Of a stretch of 64,000 nucleotides of DNA, positions 11,404 to 22,245 are shown in pieces (the first letter of the stretch is position 1; every line of letters begins with the position of its first letter). The stretch lies in the NCBI GenBank assembly GCA_033085395.1, contig JANQBS010000046.1:162954-226953 (forward strand), in the 5' to 3' direction. This DNA comes from Xanthoparmelia taractica. Lineage: Eukaryota; Ascomycota; Lecanoromycetes; Lecanorales; Parmeliaceae. The notes beneath the pieces were generated by a model. It searched no databases and had not been told where the DNA came from. It saw only the letters and a program-made list of their open reading frames with translations. A program made the translations under genes and the position numbers.

Positions 11404-13277
11404 CATATCACATTCGAGCCGCCATGTCCTCCAGTCCCCGCGCAATTTTGCGCATTCCCCCCGGGCCCCCATCCCCACAAGACCGAACCTTGAACTTGAA
11501 CGGTTTCGACTTCCAAAAAGGGACGTCCTTATCAAGAGCTTATTATTATCCTCCGACACCCTATTGGCACGCATCAGACACATCTTGATAGCTGCCTTCT
11601 CTTACTTCCGTGACTGCGACACCATCTTAGATAACCAACCTGGGGCTCATTCCCATCTTTTCCCTCATCTCGATGAATCTTGCACACCCATCCGCCGTCT
11701 CTTCCCCTTCTCCCTTCCAGAACAACCCATTTGACGCTCGAGCATCTGCAGCAAATGCAAGCCCCCGCAAGCGGCTAATGCAATTTAGCTGCATGCAACG
11801 ACAGCTGTCAAAAGTGCAGATATGCGATCTGATCCCCTTCCCTCCCTCTTCCCTGGCCACTTTGGCCCCCACTTTTTGATCCTTTCGCATCCTCGACCTC
11901 TATTGGGCCGTTGGGCACCATTTTCCTTTTGCCTTGCATATCCCCAATCTTACCTTGGGGTCTTGGCGGCCGCCCTGCGTCCAATCACCCGTCCCCCCAG
12001 GCAAATTGCGCCGGCTTGATGGCGTGATCACCCGATCGGCGCCTTTTTGGGGGGGCAGGCAATCTGGCGATGAGAGGTTATGCACGACTGCTTGATCGTC
12101 TGCATGAGCGTTATTGGTTCACCTAGAGCACCCCTCCATCCCCCCCATTAGCGTGTCGGCGTTGTAGGCGAACGAGGGGATTGGATCGGTCTTGGTCGGA
12201 TGTGGGCCGATGCCGGCGTTTACCGCTGGAGAGTGTTGGGTCTGGAATTTTCTGGATTCTGGTGAGTTTTTGAAGGTGGAGTTAAGAGTGTTAATAGGCA
12301 CCGAGGTTCGTGGTGATTTTGTTTTCCTTTTACTTGTTTTTTTTTTCTTAGGAGGGGAAAGGGGATGGTATTATTCCAGGGGATTCTTCGGGATAGGGAA
12401 TTGGATTGTTCTTTTGTACGGAGTACTTTATGGGGTAGTAACCTCTTGGACTCTTTCCGTCTTATGGGGAGAAGGCTCGATTCGTTTCGCGCACATTTCG
12501 ACTCTTTCCGTTTTATGAGGAGAGGCTCGATTCACATAGATTGCCTTGCTTTAAGATACCTTGGTTTTTATCTAAGCCAGGAAAGAGAGCGCACCATGTC
12601 CGCAAGCAAGCAAGAGGCCTTGGTTGTACTGGAGCTTTTTTTTTTTTTTTGGCAATTTTTTCTCAATGCCTGTCAAGCCTATTGCACTTTCAACATGATA
12701 TGTCCTCTCTCTCATTCTGCATCGAAACCCAATCCAATTCAAATTTACATAGTTGCCACCGTCTCTCTCTAGCTCTCTCTCTTTCTCACACACCCCCCTT
12801 TCCTCCCTTTGTTCCTTTGAAGCAGGCAAAACAGGACTGGTAGGTCTCAAGCGCAGGCGCCTTTCAATTTTCACAAGAGAGCGAGGAAGAGGAAGGCTGC
12901 CCCCCCCCTCTCTCTCTGTCCACTATAACGCCGCGCACACCCGCACCGCTCAATTGCATCACTCATCGTCAGTCAGCCAGCCGGCCCCGAACGTAACTTT
13001 AAAACCGCAGTAATATCGACATATTCGATCCATCCATCCATTCACGCGCCTGCCATGTGAATGTGGGCCCAAACGAACATGGTGAATAGATATAGACCTT
13101 CTCTTTTCTTTCTCGTTTATAAGAAAAAAAGGGGGGGGGGAAGGGTTTCTCCGCGCAAGCTCTTGTCTCTTCCTTCCTTCATTCCTTCCTTGCCCTGATC
13201 ATGATATTTGCTTCTCCAATAGTAGACAGATGGACAGACAGACAGACAGAGAGACGCCTTTCATGTGATGATCATCA

Positions 13278-15198
13278 TCACCGATCAAGTACCCTGCTCA
13301 AACCCCTGAGCACGTCCCTCATACTCGGCTCGGCCCCTCCCTCTCCTTCTCCTTCTCCTTCCCCAACGGCTCTCGCCTTGCCTTCCTGCTCCCTCTTCTC
13401 CAGCGCCTGCGCGCTCAGGCCCAGCACCTCGTCCGCCAATCTTTCCGCGGCATCCTTGTACGCGTCTAGCGCATGGACATTGTGCGCGAACGTGTCGACG
13501 TCGAACTCGAGGGTTTCGTCTATGGCTTGCAGGCGCGCGGATGTGGTTGCTTGGAGGGAGGGCTGGGTGTCTGAGTGGAGGGTTTCCAGTGCGGTTATTT
13601 GGGAGGGATCGGTGAGGAGGGTTGGGGAGATGGATGAGGGGGCCGGCGGGGTTGAGGGGAGAGGGGGGAGGTGGAGCGCGCTGGAGGGTGGGGGGCGGAG
13701 GAGGGATTCCCAGGTTTGTCGCTCGGTTTGCAGACTAGATGTGCACGGGACTGTTGTCAGTGAGGAGTTCTTTTTGTTGAGGGGTTAGGCGAGGCGATAA
13801 GGGGTATGTGCGTACCGGGCTATTTGTTGCTCTAGGTCTTGTATCTTGGCGAGATTGGAAACGTTCATGGGATTCGGTCTTGGTAATGAGGGTTCTGGTG
13901 TTGAATCGTTCTGCAATGGCATTTAGTTGGTACACTGTTGCTGCGCATTTCATGCCTCGGAATCTATTGCAACATACCCTGTTGAACCAATCTGACATCT
14001 CAGACTTTGTCGAGAAGTCTTTTAGCAGCTGCGATTGAATCTCTCGGGCTATACATGAGTGTCAGCCTATGGCTTCTATCCCAGTCCGGCGTGGACAGAC
14101 CTGCTAATATTGCATTTCCGTCTTCTGTCGAGAACAAGGGCTTCTCGCCCAACGCTCGTGTCGCACACCAAGTGAGGAGCTGCTTCATCCGTCGCGGTTC
14201 CGAAAGTCCCTCGCTCGCTATGTGCTTGTAGAACTCCGAGCTCTCGACTTCGTCGTGAGGCATGGCTGATTTGCGGTCAGCGTTAACAATAGGACGGCGC
14301 TGGGTGTATTTATTACCATTGGATTTGCCCGTGTCAATCAATGAACTCGCCCTTCGTCCTCTCATACCCAGGCTACTTCTTCGAGCTGCATTCGTCTTCC
14401 TCATCTCCTTGTTTCGCCGTATTATTGGAGTATCTGCGAATGGCAAGGCGATCTTTGTAGCATCGAATGTGACCTCACTCGGCTGCGTATGTTCCTGCTG
14501 CGGCTCTTGTTGCGCTGGTTTCTTGTCCGTCTGCAATCTCTCGGCTCCATGATCGTGCTTGAGCTCGCTGGATGCACGGTCCTTCCTCCTCTTCTTAACA
14601 ATCAGAGCCGGTGGATCCGCATTCTCATGTTCTCCGCTATGCCTTGGGCTTCTCCTCTTTGCTGTCTTTCCCCCATTATCTACGGCCGCAGCACTGGGTG
14701 AACCAGTGGCCTTCTTCCTAGGCTTCCTTGTTGGCGCTGGTTCAGTTCCTTCTTCCCCAGTAGGCTTCTCCGTGGTGCTGGCGAGTACGGCGTCCGCTTT
14801 TGCTTTCTTTGCGCGCGTCCGCGTGAATGCAAATCCATCGTCTTCTTCGTCATAGGCTATAAACTCAATCAGTCGGGCCTATTTGAGCACCCTCGAATCG
14901 CTCCTCAATGAAGCTCTAAGAGAGCTTGTCTCAACCTCGGGATTCAGAGTTGCTCACCGGGTTTCCTTTTCGGCGCTGGTTTTGAACTCCCGCTACTGAC
15001 ATGTCCCTTCCCCTGCTTCCCCGTAGTGTTTTGACGTCCCTTGACTGTCTCCGAATCGTGCACTATGCCATTGGTAAATGGTGCGTCCTCCTTGTCCTCA
15101 AGTCTTGAGCTTCTCCTCCGCCCGCCCCGCGAAGGCTCACCCATCATATGTGGATTATTTATTAACTGCAGCGGAGCGCGCGTCGCGTAAGCTGTCAT
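13278..15198 (-). CDS. DSN1: Kinetochore protein Dsn1/Mis13 (MIND/Mis12 complex subunit)
   Basis: Subunit of the four-protein Mis12/MIND complex, which joins the inner kinetochore (CENP-C, CENP-U/COMA) to KNL1 and Ndc80. Exons on the minus strand are 15198-14958, 14856-14101, 14048-13978, 13910-13816 and 13734-13278, giving 539 residues; all junctions keep frame. The N-terminal third is basic and low-complexity and holds DEEDDGFAFTRTR. Then comes the conserved RRSSLGMRGRRASS segment. In yeast and animals the matching basic serines are Aurora B/Ipl1 sites that release autoinhibition; that role here is inference. Next come the helical region with MPHDEVESSEFYKHIA, SEMSDWFNR and the coiled-coil stretch IQDLEQQIAR, and a long C-terminal helical part with LQTERQTWESLL. 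The ATG chosen gives MTAYATRAPLQ. The gene lies 529 bp downstream of the PS decarboxylase stop, same strand. Confidence 0.9.
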
Positions 15199-15727
15199 TG
15201 ATGCTGCTTTGGAGGTTGATGATTTGCCGATCAAATTAAGGCCCGCGCGTGGTAGGATTGGAACTGCGATTTTCTGAAGGTCTCGAGATTCAGTTGAGAA
15301 ATACAGTCGCTTCTCCTTTCCTATGGAGCCACATGAGTTCCTCGGTAGCCAATTTGTCGTTGAGGCGTGTCGTCGCAACTCCGGAGTCACAGTCGTTGAA
15401 GATGAGGGAGCGGAAAGATCCAGCTCGCTGTTTACATTTCGTGTTACCGCTAGCCGAATGGGGATTGGCGTTGAACGTCCTCGTCAAAACACGCGACTCT
15501 TGTGAGTTCTGACTCCTACAAAATACAGTATATCTCTTAAGGAAAGATTCTGATACCTGATGTGACTCGGGCCAGGGTCTGATTGTAGCTGGCGAGGAGT
15601 ACAACGGTGTATTTACACCCTACAGAGAAAGCAACAGACAGTTAATGCTACGCTCGTCTCTTCCCCATTCCTAGCAAGAGTCTCAATGCTATCTATTTAC
15701 GAAAACAGTCGTGACAATGTGCATATC
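15199..15727. other. Intergenic spacer between DSN1 start and PS decarboxylase stop
   Basis: About 530 bp that must contain the 3' end of the decarboxylase transcript and the promoter and leader of DSN1, both read on the minus strand. No additional gene is seen. Confidence 0.6.
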
Positions 15728-18700
15728 TCACTTGACCGAGGAAGGTCCGGAAATGGATGTCGAAGGGGCGAGACTACCCTCTATCCTTCGCTTGGCCTCT
15801 TGTCTCTCCGCAGGGGTGACGTTTTCTCCTTTCTTTGGCATATCAGGCGCATACTGCGGTTGTTCGGGAGAATGGCCGATGGACATGCCTACGTGAAGCT
15901 AGCAAAATGTCAGCAGGGGCGAACGAAGCTCAGAAGCATTCATGACTTTACCAGAGTTTCCAAAGCCCCGTTCGAATTGGCAATCAAGTCATCGTCGAAT
16001 TGCATAGTACCAGGCTCAAAGAGAATCAAAATCGTACTACCCCCAAATTTGAAGTATCCCAACTCTTCAGCCCGATGAACCTTTTCTCCAGCTTTCCTTG
16101 TGATAACCGTGCTACCCACCATCATGGCACCCACGCATACGACCATCACTCTACCATGACAGACGGAATCGATTGGTACCACGACTCGGACATTCTCGCT
16201 GTACACATCTAGAGCGGAACGTATAGCCATCGGATTGACGGTATAATATTCTCCTTCAATCAGTTTGGGCTTGTCCATAATTCCATCCACCGGTATGTGA
16301 AAGCGGTGGTAGTCTTGGGGTGCAAGCCGGAAAATTCCCAAAGCACCATTGGTATAACGCTTTGCATCTTGTGGGTACGCATTCCCAAGAAGCCGCTGCA
16401 CAGAGAATTCTCGACCTTTGACCCAGATCCTAGTGGCAGAGTCCATATTGTTGAAGACCACAGACCGACAATCTGCGGGCGATACTATGATCTTGGGATT
16501 ACTAGGAGCCGAACATGGCCTTGCATCTGGCTTCAACTGTCGGTAGAAGAACTCGTTGAAATTCTTGAATTCTTCGACGGGCTTTAGGACTTCTGACATG
16601 TCGAGTTGGTGGAAATTGATGAAATTCTGGATCTCTCGAGCGGAAGCGGGATCATCGTACTTTCTCCCCTGCTTAAAACTCATCGACCTGAGCATCTTTC
16701 GAACTATCATTTGTCAGTAATGTCCTCCCTCTTCCCCAAGTCTCGAAACTTACTCCGCTTCTTCTCCATCTCTCTGCTCTTCAACCCCTTGTAGAGCAAA
16801 CGGATCCCAATGCGGACATAAACGCTCATTCTCTCCTCGTTGATCTGCCCCGTCATCCTGTCTTGGACCAAGATGTTGGCGGAATTAGCACCAAGCTTAT
16901 AGCCACCATATGAGATCTTGGTGATGACCTTGGAATACCATTTGCGCTGTGCTTGACTCGAGGTAACGAAGCCTGCCATGACAATGTTGTTCACTTGCCG
17001 CCAGTCTTGACTTGCGCAAGTGGCGATGTGAGTGATTATATCGGCGTCAGACTTTTTATTCAATCTCGGTTGGTGACACAATGGGCATTCGCGGATCTCA
17101 ACCACATGTTCTTCGCCGCGTTCGTCGGTGAGGTCGTTCTCCTCTATCAGGTCTCCAGATTCACCTTGCGACCCGATGTGATCCTGCGAGATGGCAGGAA
17201 CGGCTGAGCGATCTTCATGCTTGTTCAGAGGCTCTTTGGCGATACCCTCCATAGCAGGCATATCATTATTGTCACTCCCCTTATCTTCTCCATTACTCTG
17301 GGTAGAAAAGTGTGCATGATCCATGTAGCCTCTCATGGTATCCCCCCAAGTCTTCTTTCGTATCGGCTGATGTAGCTGATCCTCCAGAGCCATGACAGCT
17401 TGGTCATAGGTCAGAACGGGATCTGGCGAGTCCCTCGTATCCGAAAACTTTTCGAAGAAATGGTCGATAGTTGACTCCTTCAATGTCGAACCCAAAGTGT
17501 CAAGCATTGTCGTCAATTCCACTTTACTGAGTCTCGAGTTTTCGTCTGAATCGTATTGCTTCAGCATTGCACGCCAAAATTGCTGCCGTAACGCGGGGTA
17601 CGGGAGATACTTCGCTCGGACGAACAGCTGAGGGCTATGTCTATCTTCCCAACGCTCTTTATTCTTCAACACGAGAGGAAGGGTGTATGACTTCATTGAT
17701 GGGTCTTCGCTTTGGCTTGTATGATCCTCCCCTGCTTCGTGGGAGGGGTCTGTCATCGCCGGCGTGAGATGGTTCCAATCACTTTGTCCACTTGCCGAAC
17801 CGGGTTGCGAATCCGGTTGAGCGCTGCTACTATCAGAAGTCTGAGAACTCTTCGATGTCAGACTTGGCTTGGCGAGTTTGTTCAAGCTTGAGGCTGAGGA
17901 AGTCCTCGAGAGCGGTAGCCTGAATCTCGAATGCTTGGGGGTTGGTAATGCCAAAGAGGGATCTGGGGGTTCTGGCAGGCAATAGAGGCCTGTCTCGGGA
18001 TCTGCCTCCGGAGCGACGGACGTGACATTCGAAAGGGAAAAGTTGGCGGTGCCAACGAAGTCATTACCAGACAGTTTGTCCCGATCGACGACGGAAAAGC
18101 TCATTGAATAATTCTGCTCGTGCCGCATGACCTGGAAGACCATCTTCTCGTCGTATACAGGATTTAGATTATGGCGGATGACCCGGGTCCTGTATGTTTT
18201 CCTTCCTAAGGAAGCTACCACAAAGGGATCCATGTCAAAGGATGTTCTGGTCACTGTTGAGATCGTCAGCAGAAGTTGTGAGAGCGAATGGTTGCTGCGC
18301 GCTTACTGTTCCGCTCCGGAGGGAGATCAGTGATCTTGCATATTTCCAGAAAGACGATACCGACAACATCAGTGCCGCCAGTAAACTCGTATGCTCTGGC
18401 CGTTGCTCTTTTCTTTAGTGTTTTCATCTTAAGCCTCCGCTTCCGCTTCTCCGCTTTTGCGGGCTTGGTGGGATCATCGGTCTCGTCCGATGTTTCAGGG
18501 TTCTTCCCATCGATCTCGTCCTCGTCCTCATCTTCGTCCTCGAGGTCCAGAGTGTCTAATCTGGAGAGGTCTTCGTTGCCATCACTTTCATCATCTGGAC
18601 TTATGGCGAGCAGCGCAGCGAGCTTCTGAAGGACTTCCTGCGGACGTGCAGTCGAATCTTGAGTGTCCACAAGCGAGAATTGCAGCTGGACCTCGCCAGA

Positions 18701-19335
18701 TATCTTTGCCCCCTTCTTCTGTTCCCCTTTTCTTCTTGACTCCAATGTATACCAGTGAGGCTTTGGGAAATCAGCTAGAGATGTGCGGCTGCTTCAAGAT
18801 CGCTCACCTCCTGCATCGTTTGGCCATTGGCAAAGATTTCCTCAACAACGACGTCAAATTCGCCGAGATAGTCCTTGCCAAAACGATCGCGATCCCAGCA
18901 AACAGCCTCCAGTAAGGCGCTCTGAATTCCATCTATGGGTAGATCGAAGCAGACATTCCATTCTGGGTTGAGGTTCTTGCTGACGGTAGGAGTGGATTGT
19001 CTTGCATCTCCAAGATTCACGACAAGGTACTTTTGGAATCAGCCTGACGGGACGATTGAAGGTACGAGTACAATAAAAGTACTTACGGGATCACTGGTGC
19101 CACTTTTGTCTTTTGCTGCCAGGTTCCTTGCCTTGATCATGTATCATTAGATTCTTGGAGGGTTGCGATAGGAACAGACTAGCCTACTTACCCTCAATAC
19201 TTTGGTTCTGAGTACCAAGCCCTTCGTTTCCATAGGTGTTCGCATGGGGCTTGTGCCCCTGCTATCAGGTTGACTAGTCATCGCATTTTTACCGCTGTAG
19301 CTCTTTAGACGATTCGGTAGACCAATGCGGACCAT
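15728..19335 (-). CDS. PSD2: C2-domain phosphatidylserine decarboxylase (Psd2 type)
   Basis: Converts phosphatidylserine to phosphatidylethanolamine at Golgi/endosome membranes, using a pyruvoyl group made by self-cleavage. Seven minus-strand exons (19335-19192, 19131-19087, 19029-18808, 18760-18307, 18253-16754, 16703-15952, 15898-15728) give 1095 residues with all phases matching. Order: short basic N-terminus; first C2 domain (about residues 37-150, LVLRTKVLRARNLAAKDKSG); acidic linker; second C2 domain (about 255-385, SLGRKTYRTRVIRHNLNP); low-complexity stretch; EF-hand-like loop with DSDENSRLSKVE (about 525); CPLCHQP...C zinc-binding-like motif (about 690); catalytic domain. In the catalytic domain Asp of SPADCRSV, His of YHRFHIPVDG and Ser of FGGST match the Asp-His-Ser self-cleavage triad, with cleavage before the Ser of GGST (about 1010). 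The start shares a 411-bp divergent spacer with the epsilon-COP gene. Confidence 0.95.
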
Positions 19336-19746
19336 AGTGTACAAAAACTATGTCGGATCCTGAGGCTCTCCGGGACGGCTCAAGCTTATAAGTCAGACTC
19401 GTCCAGTGTTGCCAAGCCGGGCGTCGGTGAGAAGGAAGACCTGGGGTTCTGCGGGGAACGCCCCTCATATACTATAGGAAGTAGTATCAGAATGGTCGGA
19501 AAGATTAGGTAGCAAATAAGATGGGATAACACAGAACACTTAGAGATGGAGAAAAGTAGTTGATACAGCTGCACAAGGGGGTCCGATCTTTGATAAGATG
19601 TCTCCAAAAGGGGTCGTTTACATGGGTGGGGCACCTGAGATTCACTTTAACTTCGGGTGCGGGAAGAGCCGTCCAGGCGGTTTTGCATATGGCCAAAGTA
19701 TCTACAAGTACCGACTCTCGTACCTTCATTGATTGTCTCGGCAATC
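19336..19746. promoter_or_regulatory. Divergent promoter region, PSD2 / SEC28
   Basis: The 411-bp spacer separates the start codons of two divergently read genes, so both promoters should lie here or within the first exons. No specific factor site could be assigned by eye. Confidence 0.5.
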
Positions 19747-20825
19747 ATGGATCCATTCTCAGCAGAAGGAGGTGAGCATAGATGCAGATGGAATATTGAA
19801 ACAGGCTTAGTACTAATAACTTATTAGAGCTACTCAATATCCACAATGCCTTTCACCAAGGACAGTACCAAACCGTAATTGACTTCGACACCTCTTCTCT
19901 CTCCCCCGAAAACAACACATCAGCCCGAGTACTCCAGTTGCGGGCTCAGATTGCTCTCGCGCAAGCCAAGGAAGTTCTTGCAAATATTGGAAAAGAGAGC
20001 GATGCACCCGATTTTGCAGCTGTGAAGGCATTTGCACAATACTCATTAGGCAACACTTCAAATGCCCTCTCGGAGATTGAGAATCTCGTTTCGGCAGAAT
20101 CAGAGAATACGACCGTGCAGCTACTTGGCGGAACTGTCTTACAGGCTGCAGGCAAATCGGAGGAAGCTTTGTCGCTGCTGAGCAAGCATCAGGGAAGCCT
20201 TGAAGCGTATGAGACCCCGCCCTTATCGTACCGGTTTGATGCATGCGTGGACGCTCACAGACTTGTCACATAGGATAGCTCTCATTGTGCAGATACACCT
20301 CCAGCAGAATAGGACAGATCTCGCCCTCAAGGAAGTCCAGGCAGCACGGAAATGGTCTCAAGACAGTCTACTTGTGAATATTGCCGAATCATGGGTTGGA
20401 CTGCGGATGGTATGTCATTTTCTAGCTGAGCTGGGGCATTATTTTGGGATACTGAAGCTGAGTCTCTTTACTTGCAGGGTGGCGAACGCTACCAACAAGC
20501 CTTCTACGTCTTCGAAGAAATGGCCCAAGCGCCTTCCAGCTCAGCAACCAAATCACTCGTTAGCCAAGCTGTCGCAGAGCTGCATCTAGGTCGCTTGCCT
20601 GAAGCCGAAGCTGCGCTGCAGCAGGCACTACAGAAAGATCCAAATGACATAGAAGCCGTTGCCAACTCAATTGTATTGGACGTGATATCAGGCAAGGATA
20701 CGAGCGAGCACATATCGAGCTTGGAGGGCTTAGCGCCTGAACATTTACATCTGGTCGACTTGCAAGAGAAGAGTTCATTATTTGATCAAGCGGCGGGGAA
20801 ATACTCTGCCAAGATAGCTTCATGA
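19747..20825 (+). CDS. SEC28: Coatomer subunit epsilon (epsilon-COP)
   Basis: Structural subunit of the COPI coat on Golgi-to-ER vesicles; it stabilises alpha-COP. Exons 19747-19771, 19828-20206, 20274-20409 and 20478-20825 give 295 residues, the usual size for the family, and all phases match. The protein opens MDPFSAEGELLNIHNAFHQG. It is built of TPR-like helical hairpins, visible as alternating Ala/Leu-rich helices such as LRAQIALAQAKEVLANIG, LHLGRLPEAEAALQQAL and KDPNDIEAVANSIV. The first intron (19772-19827) has a TACTAATAAC branch region, and the first exon is only 25 nt. It is read divergently from the PS decarboxylase gene. Confidence 0.93.
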
Positions 20826-20905
20826 GAAAAGACGTTGGGCAAAGGCAAGGCAAGGCGGTGGGACATCTAACAGAATTAGACGAACGAGATTTCGCACAGA
20901 AAAAA

Positions 20906-21345
20906 TTACCCGCTCAAAATGTGACGAAGGACCTGATTGCCTGACAACCTCTCGCTATTCTTTTCCGTATACTCATGTCCCTCCTCACTCAACCACGCTG
21001 CATAATCCTCTTTCCCGTTTTGCAAGTACCAGTCTTTGGCTGGCCAGCTCGTATTCTATCTGATGATTTGTCGTCAAAGGAGACTGGACCCTTACCAAGA
21101 AGAAAGTTTGGAATGAACGCAAGGTATAAAGAGTTGTTGAAAAAGATCCAATCAACAAGGTTTCCACATCAGGTGCAGATCTTCCCTTCCCAAATATCTG
21201 GGCATCCTGTATAAGTAACTGGCAATCGCCCAATACCTGCAGGACCCCTATATTTCCCGTTCGTACCTATCACAGTTATCGTACTGATGGCAGGTAAAGT
21301 CGGTGGAGTATTGACAGCCTGACACCTCGACAGTGGTAGTACCAT
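20906..21345 (-). CDS. Possible small hypothetical gene (structure unresolved)
   Basis: I do not recognise this. Two protein-like segments lie on the minus strand. One open frame starts with ATG at 21345, ends at 21169 and encodes 58 residues, including GTNGKYRGPAGIGRLP and CPDIWEGKIC. A second segment, 21055-20906, encodes 49 residues with NTSWPAKDWYLQNGKEDY and LSEEGHEYTEKN, and ends in a stop codon. It follows an acceptor-like TCATCAGATAG and a possible donor GTAAGG at 21095. A splice plan joining the two in frame was not found. It may be a real short gene, two fragments of a decayed one, or chance. Confidence 0.25.
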
Positions 21346-22245
21346 GCTTGTTTAACGATGTTCGAAAATCACAGGCCTTCCAGCTTCACCGACTATCAGG
21401 GGTCTATTTATCTTGTCGTCATTATTGAGAACAGACTCTCCTCAAATTAGCCTGAAACGCAGTAGCTGATGGCTTCCACGTTCTTTTTTTTTCCCCGATC
21501 GTCAAGAGTTATAAGCGAAAGTCAATGTACGGTAGGTTTAAAGTACGAAGTCGTCTAGAAGCGTCATTGAACTACTTGGTAGGCATGGGTTTGGAATTTA
21601 AGATTGCAAGCAATCGCTGGTTTAAAATTCAAGGCGCGAGCCAGGCCAGTTAAAGGACCGAGGTGCTTGGGTATACTTCGTACCGGTGCATCAAAAAACG
21701 TGTGATTTGCCTATTGCCGCCCGAGGGACAGGGTCCAGGAACGGGAAGTATGCCCGTGTTAATTCATGACTTCCGGCTGCATGTGATGAAACTGATCGGG
21801 TCTTAACTTCTGCTACACACAATACGAAGTACAGTACGTACGATTTACACAACTCCAGACCATGGTTTTCCATGGCTGTTTCTGAATGTGCTCGCTTTGA
21901 CTGGACTTGAAAGCCTTCTGGACTTGAGAAGAGGGCATCCCGAGGGCTAGTAGCTCCGCTTCGTGATATGAAAAAAGCCGGAATCAGTAAAAGAACTTGC
22001 TTCGCTAGTGCGAGTAGCGAGGTCGCATCAAAGATAACCGCGTAAGTTCTATCTACTGTAGGTACTTAAAAGAAGCTTAGACCTCCTGCGGTCGTTGTTC
22101 CTCATCTGCATTTGCATGTTCCGTGACCGTACTCATAAACTCCTGTATTGTGAATGCATCTCGCCTCGATCAAGTCAACGAGGCTCAAATGCATCTCTCT
22201 CTTTGCTGATATATTGACGCCCTTTTTGTCTGTTGTGAGCGATCA
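21346..22245. other. Intergenic region upstream of the permease
   Basis: No gene recognised. Short AT-rich and GTAC-containing stretches (for example near 21821-21842) occur. The right end is the promoter and leader of the permease gene. Confidence 0.5.

Larger units (their letters stand above)
5257..13277. other. Eight-kilobase gene-poor region upstream of NsdD
   Basis: No frame longer than about 165 codons is present and none resembles a known family. The first part (5257-6100) is purine-rich on the plus strand and presumably holds the missing 5' exon, leader and promoter of the NsdD-like gene. A poly(A) run lies near 6419-6452. From 6900 to 8720 there are recurrent GTAC-centred words such as GTACAAGTAC and TACTTCGTA. 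A degenerate repeat array occupies 10281-11403. Pyrimidine-rich DNA from 12700 to 13277 lies downstream of the DSN1 stop. Long regulatory DNA or a non-coding RNA is possible, but the sequence alone proves neither. Confidence 0.6.
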
